In this document: in pieces, positions 23,119 through 32,787 of the stretch
Layout: each line of letters opens with the position of its first letter
Numbering within the stretch: position 1 is the stretch's first letter
Assembly (NCBI GenBank): GCA_036262055.1
Contig: DATAJP010000002.1
Span: forward strand, 888,177 to 952,176
Source of the DNA: Ignavibacteria bacterium
GTDB taxonomy: Bacteria; Bacteroidota; Ignavibacteria; Tepidaquicellales; Tepidaquicellaceae
DNA length: 64,000 nt
Direction of reading: 5' to 3'
Notes under the pieces: generated by a model
Databases searched by the model: none
Seen by the model: the letters and a program-made list of their open reading frames with translations, nothing else
What the model was told of the DNA's origin: nothing
Made by a program: the position numbers and the translations under genes

Positions 23119-25548
23119 TTAATTAGTTGGTGGAGGCGCTTGCTGGTTGCTTCCCTCGTTTTTTCTTTGGGGTTTTTGCTCCTGTTCCATTTTTCCGAAT
23201 CTATATGAAATGGAAAAATTAATTGTTCTTTGATTGTTTTTAGTTTCATTCACGGACGTATATCCCGACGCATAGGTTTCTGCATAAAAACTGCTTTGTT
23301 TTAAAATATCTCTTACCATCAAGTTAAAAGTCAAAGTATTATCGAGAAAACTTTTGCTAACACCTGCACTTAAATTATGAAAGCCCTTTGTCTTTCCCTG
23401 AACCGTAACGTTATCACCCTGATAGTTATAAAAAATCTGCAAAGAAAAATTTTCAGGCAATGTAACAAATGAATTTAAATTTGCCTGCCACAAGCTTCCT
23501 TCTCTTTCTGCTCCTGAAGGCAAGGAATTTTCATCAAACTTGGATATGTAATAGCTAAGAGTCCCGTTTAAATTTAACCAGTTCAATGGTCTGCCGCCGA
23601 TAATCAAATCCATCCCGTAATTATCCGAAGTTCCTATGTTTCTATATGTTGAAAAGGTTGTGTTGCTGTCGATAAGCTCACTGTAAAAAGAAATCACATC
23701 GGTTTTTCTCCTGAAGAATGCGGTCGGAGTAACGGAGAACGTTCCGAAAAATTTCATGAAAGCAAGTTCGAAGCTGTTTGTGTATTCAGGGTCAAGGTCC
23801 GGGTTTCCTGAATACAACGCCTGTGGTGTATTCTGACTCAGGAACGGATTAAGAAACCAGCTGAATGGTCTGTTTATTCTTCTGCTGTAGCTCGCTTTAA
23901 TTTCTTCGGTCATTCCGAATTTATAACTTATGGTTGCGCTCGGAAATAAGTCTGTATATTTATTATTAAATTTTTGTCCGGTATTAATTACATCACCATT
24001 TATATCTGCATGTTCCATTCTTAACCCCGCTTTAATTCCTATCCCCGCCAGAGATGTATTGAACACAGTATATAATGCCTGAATGTTTTTATCATATTTA
24101 AATCTATTGGAAATCAAAGTATTTCTATCATACTGTCCGGTAGCATGATTTAATGAATCATTTGTGAAGTCATTGTCTTCATTCTCAATCGAACCTTTAT
24201 ATCCTGCTTCAAATTTATTTGTTTTGTCAATTGGCAAAATGTAATCGGCAGATGCATAAAAGTTATTATAGTTAAAGTTTCTGTTTTCCTTGTAAACATA
24301 AGGATTTGGTGATGTAGGATTTCCATTCCCATCCATAGAGCTTCTTGTTATGAAATTATTTTGGTCATTGCCCGGCTTATTGTATGATGTTTGAATGCTT
24401 AGTTCATGGTCGCCGTCTTCATTAAATTTTTTATTAAAAAATATCCCTGCGTTGTAACTTTTCCATTTGCCGTCCATATTGTTCCTCTGGTCAATTTGCG
24501 AAACGGAAACATTTTGCGAAGTAGTATTATTTATATTCGAATTATATTTATAAGTCCAGTTTGAGATGACAAAATCACCAAAAAATTCAACGAAGGTCTT
24601 TTTATCGAATGTATAGTTCATTGAGGGAGCGCCATAATACCATCTCGAACGGTTAGAGCTGTTATAATCATTAGTCACATATTTTAATGATTGGTTGTTC
24701 AGATTATCACGTCTGCTGAAACCTGTTCCATCGCTATACCACTGTCCTGTATATAAATTCAGTTCAGCTGAAAATTTATTTTTCTTTAATCCAAGGGTTG
24801 TACCTGCATTATATATATCTTTATAACCTCCGCTAAGATTCAAGTAACCGTTTGTTCCGAATACATCCATATCTTTTAAGACTATATTGATAATTCCCGC
24901 AACTCCTTCTGCCTGATATTTTGCAGAAGGATTTGTTATTACCTCAATTTTTTCAACAAGTTCAGCAGGCATCTGATTCAGATTGCTGAACGAACGTGAT
25001 TCTTTTCCATCAATTAAAATTTTCACACCCGTGTTTCCTCTTATACTCACGTTATCCTGTTCATCTACACTCACCATGGGAGTTTTTTTAAGAACATCAA
25101 GAACGGTTTCACCTTTTGCAACCGTATTGCTTCCGACATTATAAACAAGCTTATCATCTTCAAACTGAACGTTCGGTTTGTCTGTCTCAACAAGGATTTC
25201 ATCGGTTTTTATGCTGTCGCTTAACAGTTTTATCTGACCTAAATTTAAAACATCACTGTTTGCGACTTCAACATCATTTCTTGTGATTGTTTTATATCCT
25301 ATAAAAGAAATTTCAAGATTATATTTTCCGAAATCAATGTCTGTAATTGAAAAGCTGCCGTCGGTTTTTGTAACATCACCGTTTATAGTTGTTCCTGCTG
25401 CATCCATAAGCTTAACCGAGACTCCTTCAAGCGGTTTTGCAGAAATTTCTTCGATGACTGTTCCCGTTATAGAACCCTTGCTCTGTGAAAAAGCATAGTT
25501 ACAAATAAATAAAGTAAGGGAAATACAAATTATAAAAAATCTTTTCAT
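23119..25548 (-). CDS. TonB-linked outer membrane beta-barrel protein
   Basis: 809 residues: signal peptide (about 1-21), carboxypeptidase-regulatory-like domain (about 24-110), a plug-like section (VLKKTPMVSVDEQDNVSIRGNTGVKILIDGK, VEKIEVITNPSAKYQAEGVAGIINI) and a long beta-barrel with many Asn/Tyr-rich strands. This belongs to the outer membrane beta-barrel group common in Bacteroidota (OMP_b-brl_3 type), related to TonB receptors. The tail (EQKPQRKNEGSNQQAPPPTN) is Pro/Gln-rich and probably periplasmic. The cargo is unknown. It is outside the island repeat and stands alone on the minus strand. Confidence 0.85.
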   Translation of the reverse strand: MKRFFIICISLTLFICNYAFSQSKGSITGTVIEEISAKPLEGVSVKLMDAAGTTINGDVTKTDGSFSITDIDFGKYNLEISFIGYKTITRNDVEVANSDVLNLGQIKLLSDSIKTDEILVETDKPNVQFEDDKLVYNVGSNTVAKGETVLDVLKKTPMVSVDEQDNVSIRGNTGVKILIDGKESRSFSNLNQMPAELVEKIEVITNPSAKYQAEGVAGIINIVLKDMDVFGTNGYLNLSGGYKDIYNAGTTLGLKKNKFSAELNLYTGQWYSDGTGFSRRDNLNNQSLKYVTNDYNSSNRSRWYYGAPSMNYTFDKKTFVEFFGDFVISNWTYKYNSNINNTTSQNVSVSQIDQRNNMDGKWKSYNAGIFFNKKFNEDGDHELSIQTSYNKPGNDQNNFITRSSMDGNGNPTSPNPYVYKENRNFNYNNFYASADYILPIDKTNKFEAGYKGSIENEDNDFTNDSLNHATGQYDRNTLISNRFKYDKNIQALYTVFNTSLAGIGIKAGLRMEHADINGDVINTGQKFNNKYTDLFPSATISYKFGMTEEIKASYSRRINRPFSWFLNPFLSQNTPQALYSGNPDLDPEYTNSFELAFMKFFGTFSVTPTAFFRRKTDVISFYSELIDSNTTFSTYRNIGTSDNYGMDLIIGGRPLNWLNLNGTLSYYISKFDENSLPSGAEREGSLWQANLNSFVTLPENFSLQIFYNYQGDNVTVQGKTKGFHNLSAGVSKSFLDNTLTFNLMVRDILKQSSFYAETYASGYTSVNETKNNQRTINFSISYRFGKMEQEQKPQRKNEGSNQQAPPPTN

Positions 25549-25700
25549 TTTGCTTAGATTTGGTTTCAGATAGGGGAAATATTTTATTTTTTACGCAGGT
25601 CAGAGAAAAATGTTTAATAATTTTATTTGCCGGATCAAATAAGAATATTTCATTTATATACTTCTATTTAATGCCTAATTTTAGTTAAACATTAAAAATA
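25549..25700. promoter_or_regulatory. Divergent intergenic region
   Basis: 152 bases between the outer-membrane protein gene (minus) and the phosphotransferase gene (plus). Both promoters must lie here, but no clear consensus box could be picked. Confidence 0.35.
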
Positions 25701-26672
25701 TTGGATAAAAAAGTAAAAAGTTTATTTTCAGATGCTATTTTAGATGATTTTTTAAAAAGATACGGTCTTAAATCCGCCGAACCTGTTAAATTTGCATTTG
25801 AAAATCTTGTTTATTTTTGTTCTAAAAACGGTAAAGATTATGTACTGAGAATAACTCATTCGGATAGACGTCCGCGTAATCTGGTTCAGGCAGAAGTAAA
25901 CTGGATAAATTACTTATATGAAAACGATGTGCCTGCTGCAGTTCCAAATAAATCAGCAAACAATGAATGGGTTGAAACTTTTAATGTTGAGGGAGGATAT
26001 TTTTCTGCGGTTCTTTTCAATCGCGCAAAAGGTAATGCCCCGACAGAAGAAAATCATCCTTATAAACAAGTAGGCGAAGCTACAGCCAAAATGCATAAGC
26101 TTGCATTGAACTATAAAGAGCCGCCGGGATATCAACGACCGGATTGGGAACCGGAACACAGATACGTTGATAAATATATTCGTAAGGAAGACATTGTTAT
26201 TGCAAAGAAGTGGAATGAAATAATGGATTATGTTGCAAAGCTTCCGAAAGATTCAAAGAGCTTTGGGCTTATTCATTCCGATGTTCACGGTGGAAATTTT
26301 GCTGTTGATGAAAACAATAACATTACGTTATTTGATTTCGATGATATAAATTACTGCTGGTTTATTTTTGACATAGCAATGTCAATGTATTATTCGGTTT
26401 ATCATATTCTTTCTCCTGAAGAACGAAATAAAAAAATCCCGAAGTATTTCAATGATTACATGGAAGGTTACTCAAAACATTTTTCGCTTGACAAAAAATG
26501 GTTTAGTGAGATTCCGCATTTTTTAAGATTGCGTGACATACTGCTTCACATTTTGATTTACCGAACAATGGGGGATGATTACATTCTGGGCAGAGGGGCT
26601 GAGCGCATAAAAAACCGCAAAGAAAGAATAGAAAATGATGAACCCTTTGTAGATTTCAATTTTAGAGTGTGA
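25701..26672 (+). CDS. APH/choline-kinase-like phosphotransferase
   Basis: 323 residues. The kinase-like fold shows the nucleotide-loop region LVYFCSKNGKDYVLRI (about 36-51), catalytic IHSDVHGGNF (191-200, Asp194 and Asn199) and the metal-binding LFDFDDINY (Asp212/Asp214). This is the aminoglycoside phosphotransferase/homoserine-kinase-like superfamily, which phosphorylates small hydroxylated molecules; the acceptor is unknown. The start is TTG: an in-frame TAA lies five codons upstream and no ATG occurs between. No strong ribosome-binding site precedes it. Confidence 0.82.
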   Translation: MDKKVKSLFSDAILDDFLKRYGLKSAEPVKFAFENLVYFCSKNGKDYVLRITHSDRRPRNLVQAEVNWINYLYENDVPAAVPNKSANNEWVETFNVEGGYFSAVLFNRAKGNAPTEENHPYKQVGEATAKMHKLALNYKEPPGYQRPDWEPEHRYVDKYIRKEDIVIAKKWNEIMDYVAKLPKDSKSFGLIHSDVHGGNFAVDENNNITLFDFDDINYCWFIFDIAMSMYYSVYHILSPEERNKKIPKYFNDYMEGYSKHFSLDKKWFSEIPHFLRLRDILLHILIYRTMGDDYILGRGAERIKNRKERIENDEPFVDFNFRV

Positions 26673-26738
26673 TTTAAAGGAATTATTTTAGTTTTACAAT
26701 CGTTTATATTTGTAACTTACCAAACAGAAACGAACGCT

Positions 26739-27638
26739 ATGAAATCAATGAAATCAATATTCCGGATTTTTTTTGTGTTTTCAGTTTTATTCTTGACTGC
26801 AGATTTATTTGCTCAAACAACCACGAAAGCTCCTTGTTGTGAAACAGCTGAAAACGAGGATTGCAAGTTTGAAGCTGTTGATAAATTTGCTTCATTCGGG
26901 AATGATGCAGGATTCAGAAACATACATCCTAATCCGCTGCCATCAGACTATAAAGATTTTAAAGGTGAAACTATTACTTACTCTCTAGATGACGGCACAA
27001 CTGCAAGCGGATATTTAGTTAAGTCGGCAGTTCCTTCAAATAAGTGGATTTTTGTTTTTCAGGAATGGTGGGGACTTAATGATTACATAAAAAAAGAATC
27101 CGATGAAATAAATAATGATTTAGGCGCTGTTAATGTTCTCGCTCTTGATTTATATGACGGTAAAGTTGCAACAACAAGGGAAGAAGCATCTAAGTATGTT
27201 CAGTCTGTTGATAAGAACAGGATTTATAAAATGATTTCAGGAGCATCTACTTACGCCGGTTCAGATGCTCAGATTGCAACTTTAGGATGGTGTTTTGGAG
27301 GAACGTGGTCTCTTCAGGCAGCAATTGAGCTCGGAAGCAAATGTGATGCGTGTGTGTTTTATTACGGACAGCCCGAAGGAAGTATCGAGCGTTTAAGTAA
27401 ACTTGAGTGCCCCGTTCTTATGGTTTGGGCATCGCAGGATAAATCAATAACGGATTCAACTGTTACGGCATTTCAAAAAAATATGGAAACTGCCGGAAAG
27501 TCTTTAGTTGTGCTGACTTATGATGCTTCTCATGGTTTTGCAAATCCAAGTAATCCTAATCATAATCAAGAAGCAACCATAAATTCCAAACTTAAAGTTT
27601 TATCATTTCTAAAAACCAATTTGATGGATAATAACTAA
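26739..27638 (+). CDS. Secreted dienelactone hydrolase family protein
   Basis: 299 residues with a signal peptide (about 1-25, ending LFAQ). The alpha/beta hydrolase core carries the DLH triad: Cys185 in GWCFGG, Asp234 in ASQDKS and His265 in ASHGF. A Cys nucleophile is normal for dienelactone hydrolases. A Cys-rich segment after the signal (PCCETAENEDC) is unusual and may be structural. A TATATTTG at 26705-26712 matches the -7 box pattern of Bacteroidota promoters. The substrate is unknown; it probably hydrolyses esters or lactones in the periplasm. Confidence 0.85.
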   Translation: MKSMKSIFRIFFVFSVLFLTADLFAQTTTKAPCCETAENEDCKFEAVDKFASFGNDAGFRNIHPNPLPSDYKDFKGETITYSLDDGTTASGYLVKSAVPSNKWIFVFQEWWGLNDYIKKESDEINNDLGAVNVLALDLYDGKVATTREEASKYVQSVDKNRIYKMISGASTYAGSDAQIATLGWCFGGTWSLQAAIELGSKCDACVFYYGQPEGSIERLSKLECPVLMVWASQDKSITDSTVTAFQKNMETAGKSLVVLTYDASHGFANPSNPNHNQEATINSKLKVLSFLKTNLMDNN

Positions 27639-27643
27639 CGGTT

Positions 27644-27763
27644 TTAAGTTTTATTACCGTTATTATTATCTTTTTTAACATTTCCTTTTCGGAATACCAT
27701 CATCATAATCAGAAAAAGAATTATTCCACCGGTTATTAAAATAATTGGCAGAAATGATTTCAT
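27644..27763 (-). CDS. 39-residue single-pass membrane protein
   Basis: A short frame from ATG at 27763 to TAA at 27644 encodes an N-terminal hydrophobic helix (FLPIILITGGIILFLIMMMV) followed by an Arg/Lys- and Asn-rich tail (RKGNVKKDNNNGNKT). The hydrophobic-then-basic pattern fits a real small inner-membrane protein with its tail in the cytoplasm. It lies in the 235-base space between the hydrolase and aminopeptidase genes, on the opposite strand, with its stop 6 bases from the hydrolase stop. No family recognised; comparison with relatives is needed to prove it. Confidence 0.45.
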   Translation of the reverse strand: MKSFLPIILITGGIILFLIMMMVFRKGNVKKDNNNGNKT

Positions 27764-27873
27764 AGAATTATATTTTTATTATCAAAAGTATAGAAATATC
27801 TCAAATTACTTACTATCATAATTAATAAAAATAAGCGAAATTTAGCTTTCCTTATATACTAAAAGCCAATTAA

Positions 27874-29109
27874 ATGTCACCCGATTTATTAAAAAAGTAT
27901 TCGGAAGTAATTGTAAAAAGCGCTCTCGATATTTATGAAGGGCAGTGCCTGCTCATAATTGCAGGAGTTCTTAACCATGATTTTGCAGTGATGGTTGCCG
28001 ATACTGCTTATGAAAATGGAGCAAAATATGTTGATGTATGGTTCAGCTCTGATAAAATAAAAAAATCGCGCATTGCCAGAAACAAGAAAGAATCATTTTT
28101 GGAATTCATTCCAAATTACAGCGTCACCAGAAGCAATGAGCTTCTTGCAAATGATTGGGCGTTTCTGAAAATTGACAATGTTGATGAAATAGATGTGATG
28201 AAAGGGATTGACACACATAAAATGGAAATCATAACGAAGAATGAACAAAAAGCTTATATGAGACAGGCGCAGGCAATAACTTCTTTTCATATGCAATGGT
28301 CTATAGCTGCTCCTCCGGGAGTAAACTGGGCAAAACGTGTAACAGGAATTGATGATGAAAATAAAGCAAAAGAAAAATTATCTGAAAATCTTATTAAGAT
28401 ACTTCGTCTCGATGCGCATGACCCTGTGAAGGAATGGAAAGAACACGCAGAGCAGCTGAATATAAGAGCAATCAAGCTTGCGAGCATGAATTTGGATAAA
28501 TTGGTTTTCAGTGCAGATGGAACAAATCTTGAAATCGGGCTTAATTCGGGATGCATCTGGAAGGGCGGTTTGGTAAATGCCCTTAATGGCAGAACGTTCA
28601 TTCCGAACTTGCCGACTGAAGAAGTTTTTACTACTCCTGATTTCAGAAGAACAAACGGTAGAGCAAAAGTTACCCGTCCCGTGAAGGTTCTTGAGACGCA
28701 AATCAATGGAATTTGGTTTGAGTTTAAAGAGGGGAAGCTTGTTGATTACGGATGTGACAACAACAAGGAAATTCTTGATACTTATTTTAATATTGATGAA
28801 GGCGCAAGGTATCTTGGCGAAGTTGCACTTGTTGACAGCCGTTCGAAAATTTTTGAAAGCGGATTAATATTTAACAGCATTCTTTATGATGAAAACGCTG
28901 CGTGTCATATTGCGCTCGGCAGGGGATTTAGCGCCTGTATTGAAAATGGAAATGATTTAACATCGCCTGAAGAAATGAAAAAACATGGTTGTAATTTTTC
29001 GCTAGTGCATACAGATTTTATGATTGGAACAAAAGATATAAACGTTGCGGGTTATGATAAAGCAGGGAACAAACACCGCATACTTGAAGATGGAAGATTT
29101 GTAATCTGA
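27874..29109 (+). CDS. M29 family (thermophilic) aminopeptidase
   Basis: 411 residues. The C-terminal half shows the M29 metal-binding pattern: GARYLGEVALVD (Glu), the ILYDENAACHIALG block (Glu and His) and VHTDFMIG (His, Asp), with Tyr in between. The N-terminal half (about 1-200) is the recognition domain of the family. The enzyme removes N-terminal amino acids in the cytoplasm with a two-metal centre. Full family length. It converges on the glycan cluster, with only 5 bases between the two stop codons. Confidence 0.9.
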   Translation: MSPDLLKKYSEVIVKSALDIYEGQCLLIIAGVLNHDFAVMVADTAYENGAKYVDVWFSSDKIKKSRIARNKKESFLEFIPNYSVTRSNELLANDWAFLKIDNVDEIDVMKGIDTHKMEIITKNEQKAYMRQAQAITSFHMQWSIAAPPGVNWAKRVTGIDDENKAKEKLSENLIKILRLDAHDPVKEWKEHAEQLNIRAIKLASMNLDKLVFSADGTNLEIGLNSGCIWKGGLVNALNGRTFIPNLPTEEVFTTPDFRRTNGRAKVTRPVKVLETQINGIWFEFKEGKLVDYGCDNNKEILDTYFNIDEGARYLGEVALVDSRSKIFESGLIFNSILYDENAACHIALGRGFSACIENGNDLTSPEEMKKHGCNFSLVHTDFMIGTKDINVAGYDKAGNKHRILEDGRFVI

Positions 29110-29114
29110 TGAAT

Positions 29115-30056
29115 TTAAAATAATTTTCCTAAGCCGAATAAGAATCCTAATCCGTAACTGAAGTGTATAATCGGAAAAGCCAGGAATGAAAAGAGTTTTA
29201 TTTTAAATGAATTTGAGTTTATAAACGAAAAGTAAAAATTTCCAACCAGATAAATCGTAAGCGGTATAAGATAAAACGGAAAGATAATTGCCAGAGGTAA
29301 AAACAAAATATATAGGGAAAACAACGGCGGAATTAAATGCCTCATTCTTATCCCGGTTTTAAGCTTTGCAAATACAAGAGGTTTATATAAACCGTAATTA
29401 TAATATTGTTTGAATAAACCAGCAAAGCTGTTTCTCACAAAATACTCACATTGCATTTCGGGAACCATAAGAATTCTGAATCCGAATTTATTCAGACGAT
29501 AATGGAATTCATCATCATGATTTTTAATTAAATCTTCATCAAGCAGACCGGCCTTCTCAAACACTTCACGTTTATAAACAGCAAAAGCAACACTGTCAAC
29601 ATATCTTTTATCTTTGTAAACGCGGAATTCCGTGTTGCCAACACCAAACTTAGATGATAAGCAATATGCAATTGCTTTTCCTTTGGAAGTGGTTCCTGAC
29701 TGCACCAAAGGTCCTCCTACCGCATCACATTCATCAGCATCGAGATATTTTATTGCATTAACAAAAAAATCGGGAGGATATTTTGCATGAGCACCCATTA
29801 AAGTTACATATTTGCCAACTGACTGTTTAAAAGCTTTATTGAAACCAAAGTTCACATATTGTTTTTCGTTTTCAACTAATTTAATAAACGGATACTTAGC
29901 GGAATATTTTTTTATGACTTCCTGTGTGCCGTCAGTTGAACCTCCGTCCGCAAAAAGTATTTCACAATCCTTAATATTATTTTTAAGAAGGGAATTTATT
30001 AACTCGTCTATGTAATTGATTTCGTTATAGGTAGGTATGATTATGCTTATAATCAA
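29115..30056 (-). CDS. Family 2 glycosyltransferase, membrane-associated
   Basis: 313 residues. The GT-A domain begins SIIIPTYNEINYIDEL, with FADGGSTDGT (nucleotide-binding) and further motifs of the succinoglycan/ExoA-like group (VGGPLVQSG, VDSVAFAVYKREVFEKAGLLDE, NHDDEFHYRL). Two to three C-terminal membrane helices (about 230-305) anchor it. It likely adds a sugar to a lipid-linked glycan at the inner membrane. It is the last gene of the long minus-strand cluster. Confidence 0.85.
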   Translation of the reverse strand: MIISIIIPTYNEINYIDELINSLLKNNIKDCEILFADGGSTDGTQEVIKKYSAKYPFIKLVENEKQYVNFGFNKAFKQSVGKYVTLMGAHAKYPPDFFVNAIKYLDADECDAVGGPLVQSGTTSKGKAIAYCLSSKFGVGNTEFRVYKDKRYVDSVAFAVYKREVFEKAGLLDEDLIKNHDDEFHYRLNKFGFRILMVPEMQCEYFVRNSFAGLFKQYYNYGLYKPLVFAKLKTGIRMRHLIPPLFSLYILFLPLAIIFPFYLIPLTIYLVGNFYFSFINSNSFKIKLFSFLAFPIIHFSYGLGFLFGLGKLF

Positions 30057-30079
30057 GCGAGTAGCTTAAAAATTAAATA

Positions 30080-30868
30080 TCAATTATTTTTATAATTTTT
30101 ACGATATAATTTCAGGAAATTACTTAACCCAATCCAAGTATAATAATTGCGTTTCCTGGCAGGGTCATTTTTCTTTACTTCATTAGTTTGTTCATATTTT
30201 TTAAGGTCTTCTCTCATAATATGAAGATTTTCAATTATGCTTTTATGCGAAATATATCCCCACATCCTGTAACTTTCATCATTTTTTAGTTTATATACTG
30301 CCTGAGAAACCAATTCTCCTCCGTCTATTTCGTCATTAACTTTCAACAAAGTATATCCGACTTTATCAAAATCCTTATTCATTAACGCCCATAAGTTGCT
30401 GTGGAGTCCTTTATATTCCGGTGTTACGCCCTCATGCAAAACAAGAGTGCCGTATTTTGGTATGTTATACAGATTGGGTTTAAAAATCGTGTTTGAGCAT
30501 ACATTGAAAATCAAATCGGGCTTAAGCTCACGGATTTTATCAAGCCATTCTTTATTGTGAATCTTTTCTATTCTGTATTCAGGACAATCAAGTTTATGTT
30601 TTTGGAAAAAATATTCAGGATATTCCTTAAGTTTGTTGCCTTCTTTCTTTCTAAGAAATAACCTGTCGAATGCATGAAACAAAACTTCATCCGAAGCCTT
30701 TAGCAAGCCGTATTTTTTTCGGCGTTTGTTAAATTTTTTAACCTTATGCTTAAAAGTGTATCTGTCATTTTCAACCCAGAATACTGCTATGACTTTGTGA
30801 TCTAAATTCAGAAACTTGATAATTGCCCTGTTAAACGAATTATCTCTTCCAAAAAAAATAATATTCAA
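30080..30868 (-). CDS. Formyltransferase-family protein (sugar N-formyltransferase-like)
   Basis: 262 residues. An N-terminal basic region precedes a methionyl-tRNA-formyltransferase-like catalytic core: LKPDLIFNVCSNTIF, YGTLVLHEGVTPEYKGLHS and VNDEIDGGELV. The catalytic His and Asp are visible, but the Asn normally two residues before His is Val. Such enzymes transfer formyl from N10-formyl-tetrahydrofolate to an amino sugar. It is one of three in the cluster. 88 bases of AT-rich sequence separate it from the methyltransferase gene upstream. Confidence 0.7.
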   Translation of the reverse strand: MNIIFFGRDNSFNRAIIKFLNLDHKVIAVFWVENDRYTFKHKVKKFNKRRKKYGLLKASDEVLFHAFDRLFLRKKEGNKLKEYPEYFFQKHKLDCPEYRIEKIHNKEWLDKIRELKPDLIFNVCSNTIFKPNLYNIPKYGTLVLHEGVTPEYKGLHSNLWALMNKDFDKVGYTLLKVNDEIDGGELVSQAVYKLKNDESYRMWGYISHKSIIENLHIMREDLKKYEQTNEVKKNDPARKRNYYTWIGLSNFLKLYRKNYKNN

Positions 30869-30956
30869 TAATTTACGGTAAGTTTTAAAAAGTTAGAGAT
30901 TAGATAAGATATTAATAAAGGAAACGTATATCAATGAAATGTGTAATAATTAAAAA

Positions 30957-31646
30957 TTATTTAACAGCAGAACCATATAAAATATATTTCATATCTGACG
31001 GAATAATTTTACAAACTAAATTATCTACAGGTGAAAAAACATTTTTCATCGATTCTGACCTTAAAAAAACGTTTAAAAATCCGCTTGACTTTAAATCATA
31101 ACTGTTAAAAATTTTTAACAGTTCCTGCATTTCCTCAAAAGAAATATAACGCCAGTATTCTGACCACGAAATAAACATTTTTCGCAAAACTTTATGCACA
31201 GAAGATGCTGTTGCATTTTCAGCAAATAACAATATTCCGTCTTTTTTGAGCACTCTTTTGATTTCTTTCATAGCTTCTTTTTGGTCGCTAAAATTGTCAT
31301 CTCTACCAACTGCACCAAGTACAGACTTAAATGCTACAATATCAAAATAATTGTCTTCAAAAGGAAGCCGCTTTGCATCTGCACTTAAATAATGAATATT
31401 CTTGAGATTATATTTTGAATGAAGCTCGCTTGCTGTGGGTTTTGGATTAACTAAGTCAGAACAGTAAACTTCTATGTCGAGCTTGGTTGATAAATAAAGA
31501 GTTAAACCGCCGCTTCTTGCCCCTATTTCGAGCCCTCGTAAGTCGGATTTAGTTTTATACTTATCCAACACACAGTCCCAATACTTAAGACAAACCTTCC
31601 AGGCAGCAATATCCCATTCGATGATATCACGGACTTTGTTATCCAC
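30957..31646 (-). CDS. SAM-dependent class I methyltransferase
   Basis: 229 residues. LRGLEIGARSGGLTLYLS is motif I, VYCSDLVNP the acidic loop, and AKRLPFEDNYFDIVAFKSVLGAVG the typical methyltransferase type 11 pattern. It probably methylates a glycan residue. It lies 4 bases after the divergent amidotransferase gene. Confidence 0.8.
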   Translation of the reverse strand: MDNKVRDIIEWDIAAWKVCLKYWDCVLDKYKTKSDLRGLEIGARSGGLTLYLSTKLDIEVYCSDLVNPKPTASELHSKYNLKNIHYLSADAKRLPFEDNYFDIVAFKSVLGAVGRDDNFSDQKEAMKEIKRVLKKDGILLFAENATASSVHKVLRKMFISWSEYWRYISFEEMQELLKIFNSYDLKSSGFLNVFLRSESMKNVFSPVDNLVCKIIPSDMKYILYGSAVK

Positions 31647-31650
31647 GATT

Positions 31651-32787
31651 TTAGTTATATAAGATTTTCTTTTTTCTTAGAAAGTTTAGTACATTCTTAT
31701 ATTTTTGATGGATGCCGTTTGAATTAGGATAATCCCTGAAGCTTTTAACGGGAGCTGACATAATTTCATCAAACTCCTTTTCTGAAATTCCGAATTTGTT
31801 TATCACATATTCTTTTTCGAACTTCAGTTTTTCTTCAGGATACGCAGGTTTGCTCATTTCTTCCAGAGCTTCCTCTTTTGATAATAAGCCGGCAAAAATC
31901 AATGTTGATAAATGAATTTTTCGTTTATCAATATTGAATTTATTAGGCAATATATATGACTGATAAAACCTTGTATAAATTGATTCGTAATGCTTACCTC
32001 CGTAATATTGCCATCCAAGTTCATCTTCCAGAATTTTCTGTGCTTTTACTTTGTCATAATTTATATAGTTCAAAATTGAAACCATCTTTATTCCTTTAAC
32101 GAAAGTATAATATAAATATTTTGGCAGTGTAATATACGGAAAGGATTTGAATTTAACCTTGCCAAATTTTTTATGCACACCTTTTATATATTTCCAATCA
32201 ATATGACCGTAAGCCCAGCTTGGCGGCATTATGCCCTCGGTACGGAAGTTATTACCGCTGACAATATATTTTATTTTATTCTCATTTGCAATCTTGTAAA
32301 GCACCGCTAAAATGGCATGGTCGGTGGGTATTTCGCCATCCGGTGTCGATGCCTTTAAGAAAGAAAGCTGTATGTCCTTAAACTCTTCCCAGTCTATTAC
32401 ATACGTATATAAATCGATTCCGAGCTTATTCAGAATTTTTTTAATGTTGCTGACTGCAAGCTCCGAGTCCCAGCCGTTATCAAAATGGACAGCCATAGGT
32501 CTGAGACCTAATTTCTTGACAAGATAAGCAGTATAGGAGCTGTCAACTCCTCCGCTTATACCAATAATGCAATCATACTGGTTATTTTTTCCTGCGTCTT
32601 TTATATTTTTTATTATTTCGGCTAAACGTTCGTCTTTTTCATCGTCGGGTATCGTTCTTAATTTTGATTTTTCAAAATATTCGTAATAATAATTGCATAT
32701 TCCGTTTTCATCAAATGAAATATCAGGGTCGCCTGAGTTATCCATCACGCTCAAAGAACACATTTTATAATTTTGGTTATTCTTCAT
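31651..32787 (-). CDS. Divergent N-acetyl sugar amidotransferase paralogue (WbpG-like)
   Basis: 378 residues, clearly homologous over the full length to the gene at 40871-42001 (shared LRPMAVHFDNGWDSE-type, FLKASTPD and PVKSF(R/K)DY blocks). The ATP-pyrophosphatase loop GISGGVDSS is intact. The N-terminal zinc knuckle is broken: the paralogue's CSRC...CQYC reads CSLS (10-13) and CNYY (31-34) here, so two of four cysteines are lost. The family turns a sugar carboxyl or acetamido group into an amide or amidine using ammonia from a HisH/HisF pair. Only one such pair exists in the window, so the two paralogues may share it or use different sugars. Confidence 0.82.
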   Translation of the reverse strand: MKNNQNYKMCSLSVMDNSGDPDISFDENGICNYYYEYFEKSKLRTIPDDEKDERLAEIIKNIKDAGKNNQYDCIIGISGGVDSSYTAYLVKKLGLRPMAVHFDNGWDSELAVSNIKKILNKLGIDLYTYVIDWEEFKDIQLSFLKASTPDGEIPTDHAILAVLYKIANENKIKYIVSGNNFRTEGIMPPSWAYGHIDWKYIKGVHKKFGKVKFKSFPYITLPKYLYYTFVKGIKMVSILNYINYDKVKAQKILEDELGWQYYGGKHYESIYTRFYQSYILPNKFNIDKRKIHLSTLIFAGLLSKEEALEEMSKPAYPEEKLKFEKEYVINKFGISEKEFDEIMSAPVKSFRDYPNSNGIHQKYKNVLNFLRKKKILYN

